Assembly: GCA_937916085.1 (NCBI GenBank)
Contig: CALGGO010000067.1
Coordinates: forward strand, 1-39,205
Direction of reading: 5' to 3'
From: an uncultured Prevotellaceae bacterium
GTDB taxonomy: Bacteria; Bacteroidota; Bacteroidia; Bacteroidales; Muribaculaceae
Length of the DNA: 39,205 nt
Part shown: piece after piece, positions 15,506 through 23,521 of the stretch
Position numbering within the stretch: position 1 is the stretch's first letter
Layout: the number at the start of each line of letters is the position of its first letter
Position numbers and translations under genes: made by a program
The notes under the pieces: model-generated
What the model was told of the DNA's origin: nothing
Database searches by the model: none
Seen by the model: the letters and a program-made list of their open reading frames with translations, nothing else

Positions 15506-16294
15506 ATGACACTAGACGAACTGAAATTTAATGGCGACGCCAAAAGGGTCAGGGTGTTTCAAACCCAACGTGGCAAGGTAGATACCAGAGACCCTTATTC
15601 ACAGTGGAATCTCTGCGATTACACTAACGACAATGCTCAACGAGTTTTTGATGCTCGTGTAGAATTATGCCAACAATTAGATATTGACAACGAGCACTTA
15701 ATTATGCCACAGCAGACCCACTCGTGTCGTGTAACAACTATTGACGGGAAGTTAGTCGCTGCGCCTAACCGAATTAGAAAGTTAATGCTCGAGAACGTGG
15801 ATGCGCTGGTCACCACTGTCCCTGGAGTGTGTATCGGAGTAAATACAGCCGACTGCGTGCCAATTGCTTTGACCGACCCCATTAACGGCGTCATTGCCAT
15901 TGCCCATGCGGGATGGAGAGGGACAGTTGGGCGAATTGCTAAAGCCACGGTCCAAGTGATGGTTGCTGTGGGTGCAAAAACTCATAATATTCTTGCCACT
16001 ATGGGCGCAAGCATCTGCCAAGACTGTTTCGAGGTGGGAGACGAGGTTGCCAATGCATTTGAAGACGCGGGCTTCGATATGTCACTTATTATGAAACGCG
16101 ACACAACTACCGGCAAGGCCCACATCAATCTGCAAGAAGCTAATCGTCAAGTGCTTATCGCCGCTAGTGTGCCTTCAGGCAACATAACTCTACCCAACCA
16201 CTGCAGCCGCTGCGAGCCCAACCGCTACTTCTCAGCCCGCCGCCTCGGCATCAACAGCGGCCGCTCCTTCACAGGAATATTAATGGAGTATTAA
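15506..16294 (+). CDS. pgeF: Peptidoglycan editing factor / purine nucleoside phosphorylase-like, laccase-domain protein
   Basis: The 262-residue protein is a single YfiH/PgeF (DUF152, LACC1-like) domain. Metal/catalytic residues are seen as His72 in MPQQTHSC, Cys117 in NTADCVPI and His134 in AIAHAGWRGT, followed by the family's GASICQDCFEVG and HINLQEANRQ. In E. coli it prevents misincorporation in peptidoglycan precursors, and homologues have purine nucleoside phosphorylase/deaminase activity. The ATG at 15506 is chosen because upstream codons would lie inside the previous gene and do not match the family; MTLDELKFNGDAKRVRVFQT fits. It follows the secreted protein by 26 bases. Confidence 0.9.
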   Translation: MTLDELKFNGDAKRVRVFQTQRGKVDTRDPYSQWNLCDYTNDNAQRVFDARVELCQQLDIDNEHLIMPQQTHSCRVTTIDGKLVAAPNRIRKLMLENVDALVTTVPGVCIGVNTADCVPIALTDPINGVIAIAHAGWRGTVGRIAKATVQVMVAVGAKTHNILATMGASICQDCFEVGDEVANAFEDAGFDMSLIMKRDTTTGKAHINLQEANRQVLIAASVPSGNITLPNHCSRCEPNRYFSARRLGINSGRSFTGILMEY

Positions 16295-16307
16295 TTTCCA
16301 CAATATT

Positions 16308-16338
16308 TTTGTGATTTGAATGGAATTGTATAATTTTG
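16308..16338 (+). promoter_or_regulatory. Promoter of the fucose-isomerase-like gene
   Basis: TTTG (16308-16311), 19 bases, TAATTTTG (16331-16338): a full match to the Bacteroidetes consensus. Transcription should begin near 16345, at the left edge of the repeat at 16349-16410. Confidence 0.75.
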
Positions 16339-16348
16339 TAAACTGAAT

Positions 16349-16410
16349 TGCTGACAGGTTGGATAAATACTATTATCTTGTTTCTCGTCAGCTTGTTCTC
16401 TTGTTCACTA
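16349..16410. repeat. Dispersed AGCTGAC-type repeat (copy B)
   Basis: Begins TGCTGACAGG and ends with CTCGTCAGCTTGTTCTCTTG, matching the arms of the family described at 12969-13100. It lies in the 5' leader of the following gene; reading the leader as coding would give a spurious N-terminal extension. Confidence 0.55.
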
Positions 16411-16422
16411 AAAATATCCACT

Positions 16423-17619
16423 ATGACTACAGCAATTTATACACTCACTTCGCAGTTGCATGACGCGGCTGCTGTGGATGCCGCCACCCAGGAGTTCTTG
16501 GGCGGGCTAGGCATCGAGTATGAACTCAAAGGTGGCGACTTCAGAGATTATGGCGGTCACGACCTCGAATTGATTTATGTGCGCACCGGCGGCACCGAGG
16601 GCATCTTCAAGAACGAGTTGCCTCGCATGCTGCGCCAGTCGAAGCAGCCGTTCTACCTGCTCACCTCGGGTAAGAGCAATTCGCTTGCCGCCTCGATGGA
16701 GATTTTGTCTTATCTGCGCCAACAAGGCCTCAAAGGCGAGATTCTGCACGGCAGCAACGGCTATATCAAAGCTCGCATCAACATTCTGCAGCAGGTGGGC
16801 AAAGTGATGCGGGAGTTGAACGGATGCCGCTTGGGAGTGATTGGCGAACCTAGCGACTGGCTAATCTCAAGCGCTGCAAAGTATCGCACGATAGAGGATC
16901 GCCTAGGCATCAAAATTGAGCATATCGACATGGATGAGCTGCTCATGCTCATCGAGCGCATCCCTGCCGACATTGAGAGTGACCTCGCCGACAAAGCACC
17001 CAACGTCACCATCGGCAAGTCGCTTGTCGGTGCCGAGCGCATCTACGAGGCGTTGAAGCTCATCGTGGAAGGATATGACCTGCAAGGCTTTACTATCCGT
17101 TGCTTCGACCTCTTGACGGAGGTGCAAAACACTGGCTGCGTGGCTCTCGCCAAGTTCAACGCACAAGGCATTATTGCAGGTTGCGAGGGCGATATCCCTG
17201 CCATGCTATCAATGAAAATTGCTCAAGCGGTGACAGGCAAGAGCGCATTTCAGGCTAACCCCGCCCGCATCAATCCCGAGACCGGCGAACTGCTCTTCGC
17301 CCACTGCACCATACCATTCGACATGGTTGAGAGCTATGAGCTTGACACCCATTTTGAGTCGGGAATCGGCGTGGGAATTCGTGGCTTCATGAAGCCTGGT
17401 CCCGTCACCATCTTCAAGGTGAGCGGCGGTCTGGGGCGACACTTTGCCGAGGAAGGCACGCTCATTGAGTGCCAAGGCAAACCCGACCTGTGCCGCACAC
17501 AGCAACTTATACAGCTCAACGACAAAGAGGCAGCACGCTACTTCCTCACCAACCCAATCGGCAACCACCACATCATCATGCAGGGCCACCACAAAGCCGT
17601 GCTCGATGAGATACTTTAA
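16423..17619 (+). CDS. L-fucose/L-arabinose isomerase-fold protein
   Basis: The 398-residue protein shows LIYVRTGGTEGIFKNEL, PFYLLTSGKSNSLAASMEIL, GVIGEPSDWLI, and a C-terminal GPVTIFKVSGG plus NPIGNHHIIMQGHHKAV. These correspond to the N-terminal/middle Rossmann-like and C-terminal blocks of the FucI/AraA fold. The family is shorter than true L-fucose isomerase (about 590 residues). No sugar kinase, aldolase or transporter is nearby, so the substrate is unknown. The ATG at 16423 (MTTAIYTLTS) is chosen because the upstream in-frame TTG at 16348 would place 25 residues in a dispersed repeat. Confidence 0.7.
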   Translation: MTTAIYTLTSQLHDAAAVDAATQEFLGGLGIEYELKGGDFRDYGGHDLELIYVRTGGTEGIFKNELPRMLRQSKQPFYLLTSGKSNSLAASMEILSYLRQQGLKGEILHGSNGYIKARINILQQVGKVMRELNGCRLGVIGEPSDWLISSAAKYRTIEDRLGIKIEHIDMDELLMLIERIPADIESDLADKAPNVTIGKSLVGAERIYEALKLIVEGYDLQGFTIRCFDLLTEVQNTGCVALAKFNAQGIIAGCEGDIPAMLSMKIAQAVTGKSAFQANPARINPETGELLFAHCTIPFDMVESYELDTHFESGIGVGIRGFMKPGPVTIFKVSGGLGRHFAEEGTLIECQGKPDLCRTQQLIQLNDKEAARYFLTNPIGNHHIIMQGHHKAVLDEIL

Positions 17620-17628
17620 CAAAAAACA

Positions 17629-17651
17629 GTATGTTGCGTTGTCAACGCAAC
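17629..17651. repeat. 23-nt intergenic hairpin repeat (copy 2)
   Basis: Identical to 11101-11123: GTAT followed by the GTTGCGTT/AACGCAAC hairpin, again followed by A-rich sequence, here 32 bases before the COG0523 ATG. Confidence 0.8.
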
Positions 17652-17683
17652 AAAAAAGACACCACTTCTTAACAACCAATAAA

Positions 17684-18943
17684 ATGCGACACACACCAGT
17701 ATTGCTGCTCACAGGCTACCTGGGCAGCGGAAAGACTACTCTAGTAAACCACATTCTCACTAATGAGAAAAACATAAAATTTGCTGTCATTGTTAATGAC
17801 CTGGGTGAGGTAAACATCGACGCCAGCCTCATCCAAAAAGGCGGCATCGTGGGACAGAAAGACGAAAGTCTCGTGGCATTGCAGAATGGCTGCATCTGCT
17901 GCACCCTCAAGATGGACCTTATCGAGCAGCTCAACGACATTATGAGACTTAACCGCTTCGACTATATCGTCATCGAAGCCAGCGGCATCTGCGAGCCTGA
18001 GCCCATCGCCCAGACCATCTGCTCCATCCCCAACATGGACGACAAATTCATTGAGCACGGCATCCCCTACCTCGACTGCATCGTCACTGTGGTCGATGCC
18101 CTGAGAATGCAGAGCGAGTTTGCCTGCGGCGAGGACCTCAAGCGACGTGACATCGGCGAGGAAGACATCGAGAACCTGCTCATCCAGCAGATTGAGTTCT
18201 GCAATATCGTGCTGCTCAACAAAGCATCAGAGGTCAGCGATGACGAGCGCGACCGCATCCGCCACATTATCCATGCCTTGCAACCTACTGCTCAAATCAT
18301 TGATTGCGACTACACCGATATTGACCTTGACAAGATTATTGAGACAGGACTCTTCGACTACGAGCGAGTGGCAAGTTCGGCAGGCTGGATTCGTGAGATA
18401 GAGCGCCCAGCCACCGAAGAGGAAGAAGCCGAGGCTCATCACCACCATCACGATGATGACGACGATGACGATGATGAACACGAGCATCACCATCATCACG
18501 ACCACGAGGAGCACGAAGAGCACGGACATCACCACCACCATCATCACCACCACGATGAAGGCGAGGCCGAGGAATATGGAATCCAGACTTTCGTCTATTA
18601 CCGCCGCCCGGCTATCGACATCCACAAGTTTGACCGCTTTGTGGCAACCAAGTGGCCCAAGAACGTCATCCGCGCTAAAGGTCTCATCTACTTCAGCCAC
18701 AACCCCGACATGTCGTTCCTCTTTGAGTCGGCTGGTGTGCAGAAGAAACTCACAGAGAGTGGATATTGGTTTGCCACAGCTCCCGAGGAGGAATTCAAGC
18801 GAATGGTAGAATACAACCCCGACATCCTGCGCGACTGGGATGAGGTTTATGGCGACCGCATGGTAAAACTCGTCTTCATAGGTCAAAACCTCGACCGTGA
18901 GCAACTCACCCACGACCTCGATGAGTGCCTAGCCAATAAATAA
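17684..18943 (+). CDS. COG0523 (CobW/ZNG1-type) GTPase, metallochaperone with His/Asp-rich linker
   Basis: The 419-residue protein is a G3E-family GTPase: Walker A GYLGSGKTT at 11-19, the metal-binding Cys70-x-Cys72-Cys73 in NGCICCTL, Walker B-like YIVIEASGICEP, and NKAS (179-182). Between the GTPase domain and the C-terminal CobW domain (about 298-410) lies a segment at 252-297 with 23 histidines and a run of eight aspartates, a likely metal-binding region. COG0523 proteins deliver Zn, Co or Ni to client enzymes; zinc is most likely here but not proven. The ATG at 17684 is clear. No Zur box or other metal-control element is seen in the 64-base spacer. Confidence 0.88.
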   Translation: MRHTPVLLLTGYLGSGKTTLVNHILTNEKNIKFAVIVNDLGEVNIDASLIQKGGIVGQKDESLVALQNGCICCTLKMDLIEQLNDIMRLNRFDYIVIEASGICEPEPIAQTICSIPNMDDKFIEHGIPYLDCIVTVVDALRMQSEFACGEDLKRRDIGEEDIENLLIQQIEFCNIVLLNKASEVSDDERDRIRHIIHALQPTAQIIDCDYTDIDLDKIIETGLFDYERVASSAGWIREIERPATEEEEAEAHHHHHDDDDDDDDEHEHHHHHDHEEHEEHGHHHHHHHHHDEGEAEEYGIQTFVYYRRPAIDIHKFDRFVATKWPKNVIRAKGLIYFSHNPDMSFLFESAGVQKKLTESGYWFATAPEEEFKRMVEYNPDILRDWDEVYGDRMVKLVFIGQNLDREQLTHDLDECLANK

Positions 18944-18944
18944 G

Positions 18945-19022
18945 CTGACAAGAAACAAGCTGACAAGCGAACTAGGCAATACACTTGTCTCGTCTGCTTG
19001 TTTGCTTGTTTGCTTGTTTGCT
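18945..19022. repeat. Dispersed AGCTGAC-type repeat (copy C)
   Basis: Starts AAGCTGACAAGAAAC with a second AAGCTGACAAG, then GGCAATACACTTGTCTCGTC, and ends with four GCTTGTTT-like units. It fills the gap between the convergent COG0523 gene and the glycosyltransferase. It shares GGCAAT and ACACTTGTCTCGTC with copy A. Confidence 0.65.
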
Positions 19023-19028
19023 AAAAAA

Positions 19029-19973
19029 CTAGTTAATCACCCACCGTGCTATCCTTGCCGAGCCGCGTTTTCCTTTTACTATGCGCTTAAAGAGCCAGGG
19101 CATGACTTTGCGGTATTTCCACTTTTTATTAAGCATGGAATAAGCTTTCTGACACGCTGGCTTGGCAAATTCGGGATGGCCCTCGCGTTCGTAATGCGCT
19201 GCAAGGTCAAGCAAGCGATAAGCCAGCAGGTCGTAGTATCGTTGTTTATCAATTAAATTTGAGTTTTTCACGTCAAGATTCATGTAGCGGAGAGACACTT
19301 CCCACTTGCCATGGTTTGCGCTGAAACTGGTGCCGGTAATAGAGTTTGCCCCTCCATAAATCACATCAACACGAGGCTTTCCCTCGAGATAGCCTACGAT
19401 GGGTCGTGCCAGCAAGATTCGGAGCCCATATTCAAAATCATTCCAATGCGAGATGCTATTGTTCCACTCTATCTTCTTGATGAAATCGTGACGCGCGCAG
19501 AACGCCTGTGTGGCGAGAACGCTGTGAAGGATGTGGTTGGCGATAATATCTTTCTTGTATATTGGCATCGCCTTTTTCTCTCCAACATCATTAACCTGAT
19601 TGCGCCGAGCGATTATGATGTCAGCGCGTCGAGGTGATGACTGGAACGCGTCCATATATTTCTGCACCAGCCGTCTATCCATAAGGTCGTCACTGTCGAA
19701 AAACATCACGTAATCACCTGTGGCGAACTGCATCCCTCGGTTGCGGGCGGCGCTTGCCGTCTGCTGCTTCTCTTGGGTGACAATCACCTCAAAATCGGGG
19801 GCATTATTATCAATCTTAAACTGGTTGAGCACCACCAGCGAGTCGTCGGTAGAGAAATTATCAACCAATATCACCTGCAATGGACGATGTGTCTGCTCAA
19901 CCACGGTTTTCAGCGTCCGTGGCACTATGTTCGCACGGTTATAAACTGGAATAATTATTGATACTGTACTCAT
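19029..19973 (-). CDS. Family 2 glycosyltransferase
   Basis: The 314-residue protein starts MSTVSIIIPVYNRANIVPRT, the hallmark of GT-A family 2 enzymes, with the sugar-nucleotide acidic motif FFDSDDLMD near residue 93 and an acceptor-side SHWNDFEYGLR (ED-like motif). The ATG at 19973 is used; a longer in-frame reading would run into the opposite-strand gene. The C-terminal 100 residues are helical and basic (KKWKYRKVMPWLFKRIVKGK), as if membrane-associated. It is probably part of a surface-glycan cassette (19029-23498) and is divergent from the next glycosyltransferase with overlapping promoters. Confidence 0.88.
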   Translation of the reverse strand: MSTVSIIIPVYNRANIVPRTLKTVVEQTHRPLQVILVDNFSTDDSLVVLNQFKIDNNAPDFEVIVTQEKQQTASAARNRGMQFATGDYVMFFDSDDLMDRRLVQKYMDAFQSSPRRADIIIARRNQVNDVGEKKAMPIYKKDIIANHILHSVLATQAFCARHDFIKKIEWNNSISHWNDFEYGLRILLARPIVGYLEGKPRVDVIYGGANSITGTSFSANHGKWEVSLRYMNLDVKNSNLIDKQRYYDLLAYRLLDLAAHYEREGHPEFAKPACQKAYSMLNKKWKYRKVMPWLFKRIVKGKRGSARIARWVIN

Positions 19974-19981
19974 ATTGAGTC

Positions 19982-20013
19982 CAAAATTAGATATTTTCTT
20001 GGAGATAAACAAA
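19982..20013 (-). promoter_or_regulatory. Promoter of the minus-strand glycosyltransferase
   Basis: On the minus strand TTTG (20010-20013), exactly 20 bases, TAATTTTG (19982-19989), a full consensus match; the ATG is nine bases further on. Confidence 0.8.
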
Positions 20014-20029
20014 AAAAACAATAATTTTG
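19998..20029 (+). promoter_or_regulatory. Promoter of the plus-strand glycosyltransferase pair
   Basis: CTTG (19998-20001), 20 bases, TAATTTTG (20022-20029). It overlaps the opposite promoter (19982-20013) by 16 bases, so the two polymerases cannot bind together. Confidence 0.7.
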
Positions 20030-20054
20030 CGAGATAAATTATAAACGACAAACG

Positions 20055-21179
20055 ATGAAGATACTCTTCGTAGGCGATGCAAGCAACATGCACAACTGCC
20101 TTGCACAAGCAATGCGTGACTTGGGACACACAGCAGTAGTGGCAAGCAACGGCTCGCACTGGATGGACACCAACCGCGACATCAACCTCAAGCGAGGCCC
20201 GGGCAAATTGGGAGCCATGAGGTATGTCCTCAACGTGTTGCGCGCGCTGCCACAAATGTGCGGCTTTGACGTGGTGGTGACCTGCGGACACATCTTCCTG
20301 GATCTCAAACCCGGCAAAGTGCGTCGAGTCTTTGATTGGCTCAAGCGTCACAACCAATGCATGGTGTTGGGAGCCTTAGGCACCGACTATGTGTATTATC
20401 ATGCATGCCACGACGGAAAGACCTACCGTTACAGCGACTTCATGGTTGGAGACAAACCCTCGCCCTACGCATTGTCAAGCGAATATCAAACCAAGCACGA
20501 GGACAACTGGAAACTGCCACTGATGCGTGAGCACAGCGAACACATTCTCAACAACATAGATGGCGCAATTTCGTGTCTATGGGAATATCACGAGTGTTAC
20601 AAACCACTGCTCGGCGATCGTCTTGCCTATGGCGGCATCCCTATCAACACAAAGGGCGTTGAGCCACGCATCCTTGACCACGAACCCGAGAAAGTGAAGT
20701 TCTTCATCGGCATTCAACGCGACCGCAACATCCTTAAAGGCACCGACCTGCTCCTTAAGGCGGCGCAACGCACCGTGGACCGCTACCCTGACCTGTGCGA
20801 GTTGAAGGTTGTTGAAAATGTGCCTTACGAAGAATATGTAACAATGCTTTGCCAGTCACACGTCATGCTTGACCAGCTCTACTCCTACACCCCTGCCACC
20901 AATGCCCTGCTAGCCATGACGCGCGGATTGGTTGCAGTGAGCGGCGCAGAGCCCGAATACTACGACCTTATTGGCGAACATGACAACCAACCCATAATAA
21001 ATGTGAGTCCGCTCATCGAAGGCGACATCGACGCCAAACTCGCATGGCTGGTTCAAAACAAACACCAGCTCCCCAACCTAAGCCGCCGCAGCCGCGAATT
21101 TGTCGAGAAGCACAACGACGCCCACGTGGTAGCCCAGCGGCATCTTAACTTCTATGAGAAATTATTAACTAACAAATGA
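20055..21179 (+). CDS. GT-B-fold glycosyltransferase
   Basis: The 374-residue protein starts MKILFVGDASNMHNCLAQAM and has a two-domain GT-B layout. The C-terminal half has KFFIGIQRDRNILKGTD, LKVVENVPYEEYVTMLCQSH and TNALLAMTRGLVAVSGAEPEYYDL (two blocks), the last matching the E-x7-E-type donor-binding region of GT4-like enzymes. Donor and acceptor are unknown. The stop overlaps the next ATG by 4 bases, so it forms a coupled pair with the following family 2 enzyme. Confidence 0.82.
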   Translation: MKILFVGDASNMHNCLAQAMRDLGHTAVVASNGSHWMDTNRDINLKRGPGKLGAMRYVLNVLRALPQMCGFDVVVTCGHIFLDLKPGKVRRVFDWLKRHNQCMVLGALGTDYVYYHACHDGKTYRYSDFMVGDKPSPYALSSEYQTKHEDNWKLPLMREHSEHILNNIDGAISCLWEYHECYKPLLGDRLAYGGIPINTKGVEPRILDHEPEKVKFFIGIQRDRNILKGTDLLLKAAQRTVDRYPDLCELKVVENVPYEEYVTMLCQSHVMLDQLYSYTPATNALLAMTRGLVAVSGAEPEYYDLIGEHDNQPIINVSPLIEGDIDAKLAWLVQNKHQLPNLSRRSREFVEKHNDAHVVAQRHLNFYEKLLTNK

Positions 21180-21979
21180 CTTTAGAGATACTTATATGCA
21201 CCCTTGATGAGGGGATAAACAATATTCCTGCCATGCTACTTGAGCCGCGGGAAGGCATCGGCTACATTGTGTCGTGGCAGCATAGCAACGACAAGGAAAT
21301 TGCGTTACCCGAAGAGTTGAAACGCGATGACATTAAAATTTATGACCTTGAAGGACGCGGGCTAAGCCGCAACCGCAACAACTGTCTGCGCCATGCCACT
21401 GCCAACGTATGTCTAATTAGCGATGACGACTGTCGCTACACCCACGAGCAGCTGCAAAAGGTAATCGACACCTTTGCCCAAAATCCCGATGTTGACATCG
21501 CCACATTCAAATTTGAAGGCGAAGGTTCAACCAAGTATTACCCAAAAGAATCTTTCAGCTTAACAAAATTTCCCAAAGGATACTTTGTTGCATCTATCGA
21601 AATTGCCTTACGCCGCAAGAGCATTCAGAATATAATATGGTTTAATGAGAATTTTGGATTAGGAGCAGAAATCTTTCATTGTGGTGAAGAGCATATTTTC
21701 ATACAAGATGCTTTATCGCATGGACTTACCTGCAAATTCTTTCCAATTACTATCGTTAGAGAAAATGACTCTACAGTTTGTATAAGGCGAGACAACGAGC
21801 GCGGCACACTGATGGCACACGGAGCAATCCTGCAACTATATCAGCCAAAGACCAAATACTTGCGCATGATAATCAAAGCCTATAGATTATGGCAAGATAG
21901 AAATGTGCCATTCTTCAAAGCCATAAGGCAAATGAAAAATGGCATCAAGTATATAAAGTCGCACCCCGAGATAATGTAA
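21176..21979 (+). CDS. Family 2-like glycosyltransferase
   Basis: The 267-residue protein has a GT-A start MTLEILICTLDEGINNIPAML, then GRGLSRNRNNCLRHATANVC and LISDDDCRYTHEQL, the family 2 acidic motif. A later GLGAEIFHCGEEHIFIQDAL block resembles the G-x-G...ED-x2-F acceptor motif. Function in a glycan pathway is inferred from the neighbours. The second half (from about 21530) is clearly more AT-rich than the first half and the preceding gene, a sign of mosaic origin. It ends 2 bases before the stop of the convergent ATP-grasp gene. Confidence 0.8.
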   Translation: MTLEILICTLDEGINNIPAMLLEPREGIGYIVSWQHSNDKEIALPEELKRDDIKIYDLEGRGLSRNRNNCLRHATANVCLISDDDCRYTHEQLQKVIDTFAQNPDVDIATFKFEGEGSTKYYPKESFSLTKFPKGYFVASIEIALRRKSIQNIIWFNENFGLGAEIFHCGEEHIFIQDALSHGLTCKFFPITIVRENDSTVCIRRDNERGTLMAHGAILQLYQPKTKYLRMIIKAYRLWQDRNVPFFKAIRQMKNGIKYIKSHPEIM

Positions 21980-21981
21980 GA

Positions 21982-22854
21982 TCATCTCATCATCAACATA
22001 AAGTCCTCAAAGCGGCGCCAATGACCATCAATGAGGCGGGTGTTAATCTGCTGGTCAACACCATCGATAAGGGCAAAAGGACTCATGCCCGAGACTATAT
22101 TGACACACGAGGTGCCCGATATGCGCTTGGAAAACTCTATATAATAGTATTGAACACTCTTATCTTGACACAACTGCAGATGGAAAATGTCACTGAACAC
22201 ACCCTCGTTCTTGGGACATACGGCTTTTACAAACTCCGATACATGGGCAGCCAGTTCGCCATCAAGCGGCAGCAATTTAATGAAGCGGTCATAGCCGTTC
22301 TTTAACGTCACCTCACGGGGGAAGATGTACATTTTCTCGTCGTCATATCGCAGCACATCAACCACATATTCATGCTCTATGTCAATCTTTTGCATTACGC
22401 AGGCGTTGTCGAGGAACTGTATGTTGCGTGACCCAGCTGACATAGAATTGGGTTTGACACAAACATTTGACAAAGCGAAAGTCTCGGGAACTCTAATTGC
22501 ACAGTGAGAAGTAAGCAGTGCTAAAAACTCATTCATCTGCTTCTTGTTGTAATAACTAGGCAAGATAGAAGAAAATGAGTGTTTAGATGATATCTCGGTG
22601 GCAACAGGATTGGACTGACGCGTCAGCTCGTCGGCAGGAAATATCACCGCCTCACCAGCCTCAAGCATCTCAAAGGCATGGTTGTCATGGATGAGATGCA
22701 CTTGGCGATGCCTTGACACGATGCGCTGGAAACTCTCATCAAGGTCACTCAAAAAAAGTTGATGCTGGGCACCAGTGGCATCCACATAGTGCTCAAAAAA
22801 CAACTCGGCACTGAGTCCTGCCCTACTTCCAGATTCAAAGACGACAAAGTTCAT
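21982..22854 (-). CDS. ATP-grasp-fold ligase
   Basis: The 290-residue protein shows the ATP-grasp pattern: a small N-terminal domain, VCVKPNSMSAGSRNI with Lys134 in the nucleotide-binding position, EHEYVVDVL (160-168), and FHLQLCQD followed by YYYIEFSKRISG with Glu240, the Mg-binding end of the active site. Such enzymes join a carboxylate to an amine or thiol through an acyl-phosphate. The ATG at 22854 is chosen because it stands 2 bases after the PIG-L stop; a longer reading would overlap that gene. Directly downstream of PIG-L, it could acylate an amine released by deacetylation (inference). Confidence 0.72.
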   Translation of the reverse strand: MNFVVFESGSRAGLSAELFFEHYVDATGAQHQLFLSDLDESFQRIVSRHRQVHLIHDNHAFEMLEAGEAVIFPADELTRQSNPVATEISSKHSFSSILPSYYNKKQMNEFLALLTSHCAIRVPETFALSNVCVKPNSMSAGSRNIQFLDNACVMQKIDIEHEYVVDVLRYDDEKMYIFPREVTLKNGYDRFIKLLPLDGELAAHVSEFVKAVCPKNEGVFSDIFHLQLCQDKSVQYYYIEFSKRISGTSCVNIVSGMSPFALIDGVDQQINTRLIDGHWRRFEDFMLMMR

Positions 22855-22856
22855 AG

Positions 22857-23498
22857 TTACCTGATTATTCTCTGAACATAAAACATCTCGGCATAAGTAC
22901 GCCCACATTCCAAGCCTCTCATTCTTGCAAGAGCTCTGATTCCCTCTTCATTCAAAGGAGAAGGCAAAGTCTTTATTTGAGTCTCATAATGATAAAAAAG
23001 TCTGACTTTCTCATCAATGTGTTCGCTAATGTCATAATAGAACAAACCTCCAGGAATCTTATCACCACTATTGACGAAAGGATATTCATAAAGAGCAAAC
23101 AATGAAGGCATAACATTTTCCTTAAGCCTCATCGCAGCCTTGGTGCACTGATAAACAACAATATGGTCTTGATGGTGAGAAGGATAGTTAACAAAAACCT
23201 CATCGGGAACAAACTCGCTCATCACCTTATCGATTGCTGTGGTTATTTCTCTTGCAGGAAGAGTGTCCATTTCGGCATCTTTATTGTGGTAGAGGATATC
23301 ATAGCTATATCCAGTATCAAGAGCAACTTTATCAACTTCATGGAGCCGACGTTCCAATGGTTGTCTCACATCACAGCCTCCAACGGTTCCAAAAACAACA
23401 TGGACTTGTGCCCCTTGCTTAATTTGGCTCAACATATATCCTCCACAGCCTAATATTTCGTCATCGGAATGAGGAGCTATTATCAAGATTTTTTTCAT
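22857..23498 (-). CDS. PIG-L family N-deacetylase
   Basis: The 213-residue protein has the zinc motif PHSDDEILGCGG (9-20, with His10 and Asp13) and HHQDH (108-112, with His112), the PIG-L/LmbE/BshB pattern. These enzymes remove acetyl groups from GlcNAc-containing substrates. It is followed after 2 bases by the ATP-grasp gene and is near three glycosyltransferases, so the substrate is probably an N-acetyl sugar of a glycan or small glycoconjugate. The coding region is AT-rich. Bacillithiol BshB is a related possibility, but BshA and BshC are not seen here. Confidence 0.88.
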   Translation of the reverse strand: MKKILIIAPHSDDEILGCGGYMLSQIKQGAQVHVVFGTVGGCDVRQPLERRLHEVDKVALDTGYSYDILYHNKDAEMDTLPAREITTAIDKVMSEFVPDEVFVNYPSHHQDHIVVYQCTKAAMRLKENVMPSLFALYEYPFVNSGDKIPGGLFYYDISEHIDEKVRLFYHYETQIKTLPSPLNEEGIRALARMRGLECGRTYAEMFYVQRIIR

Positions 23499-23521
23499 GA
23501 CAATGATTATCTATTATAAAT

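Noticed and set aside
18227..18913. 228-codon minus-strand reading frame with Val/Met-rich stretches that look like membrane helices
   Set aside because: These are the antisense reading of the His/Asp codon run in the COG0523 gene.
19974..20357. N-terminal extension of the minus-strand glycosyltransferase
   Set aside because: It would overlap the opposite-strand glycosyltransferase and the promoters, and the GT-A fold starts at 19973.
20055..23498. Bacillithiol (BshABC) pathway
   Set aside because: The deacetylase fits BshB broadly, but the transferase lacks the BshA pattern and the ligase is ATP-grasp, not BshC.
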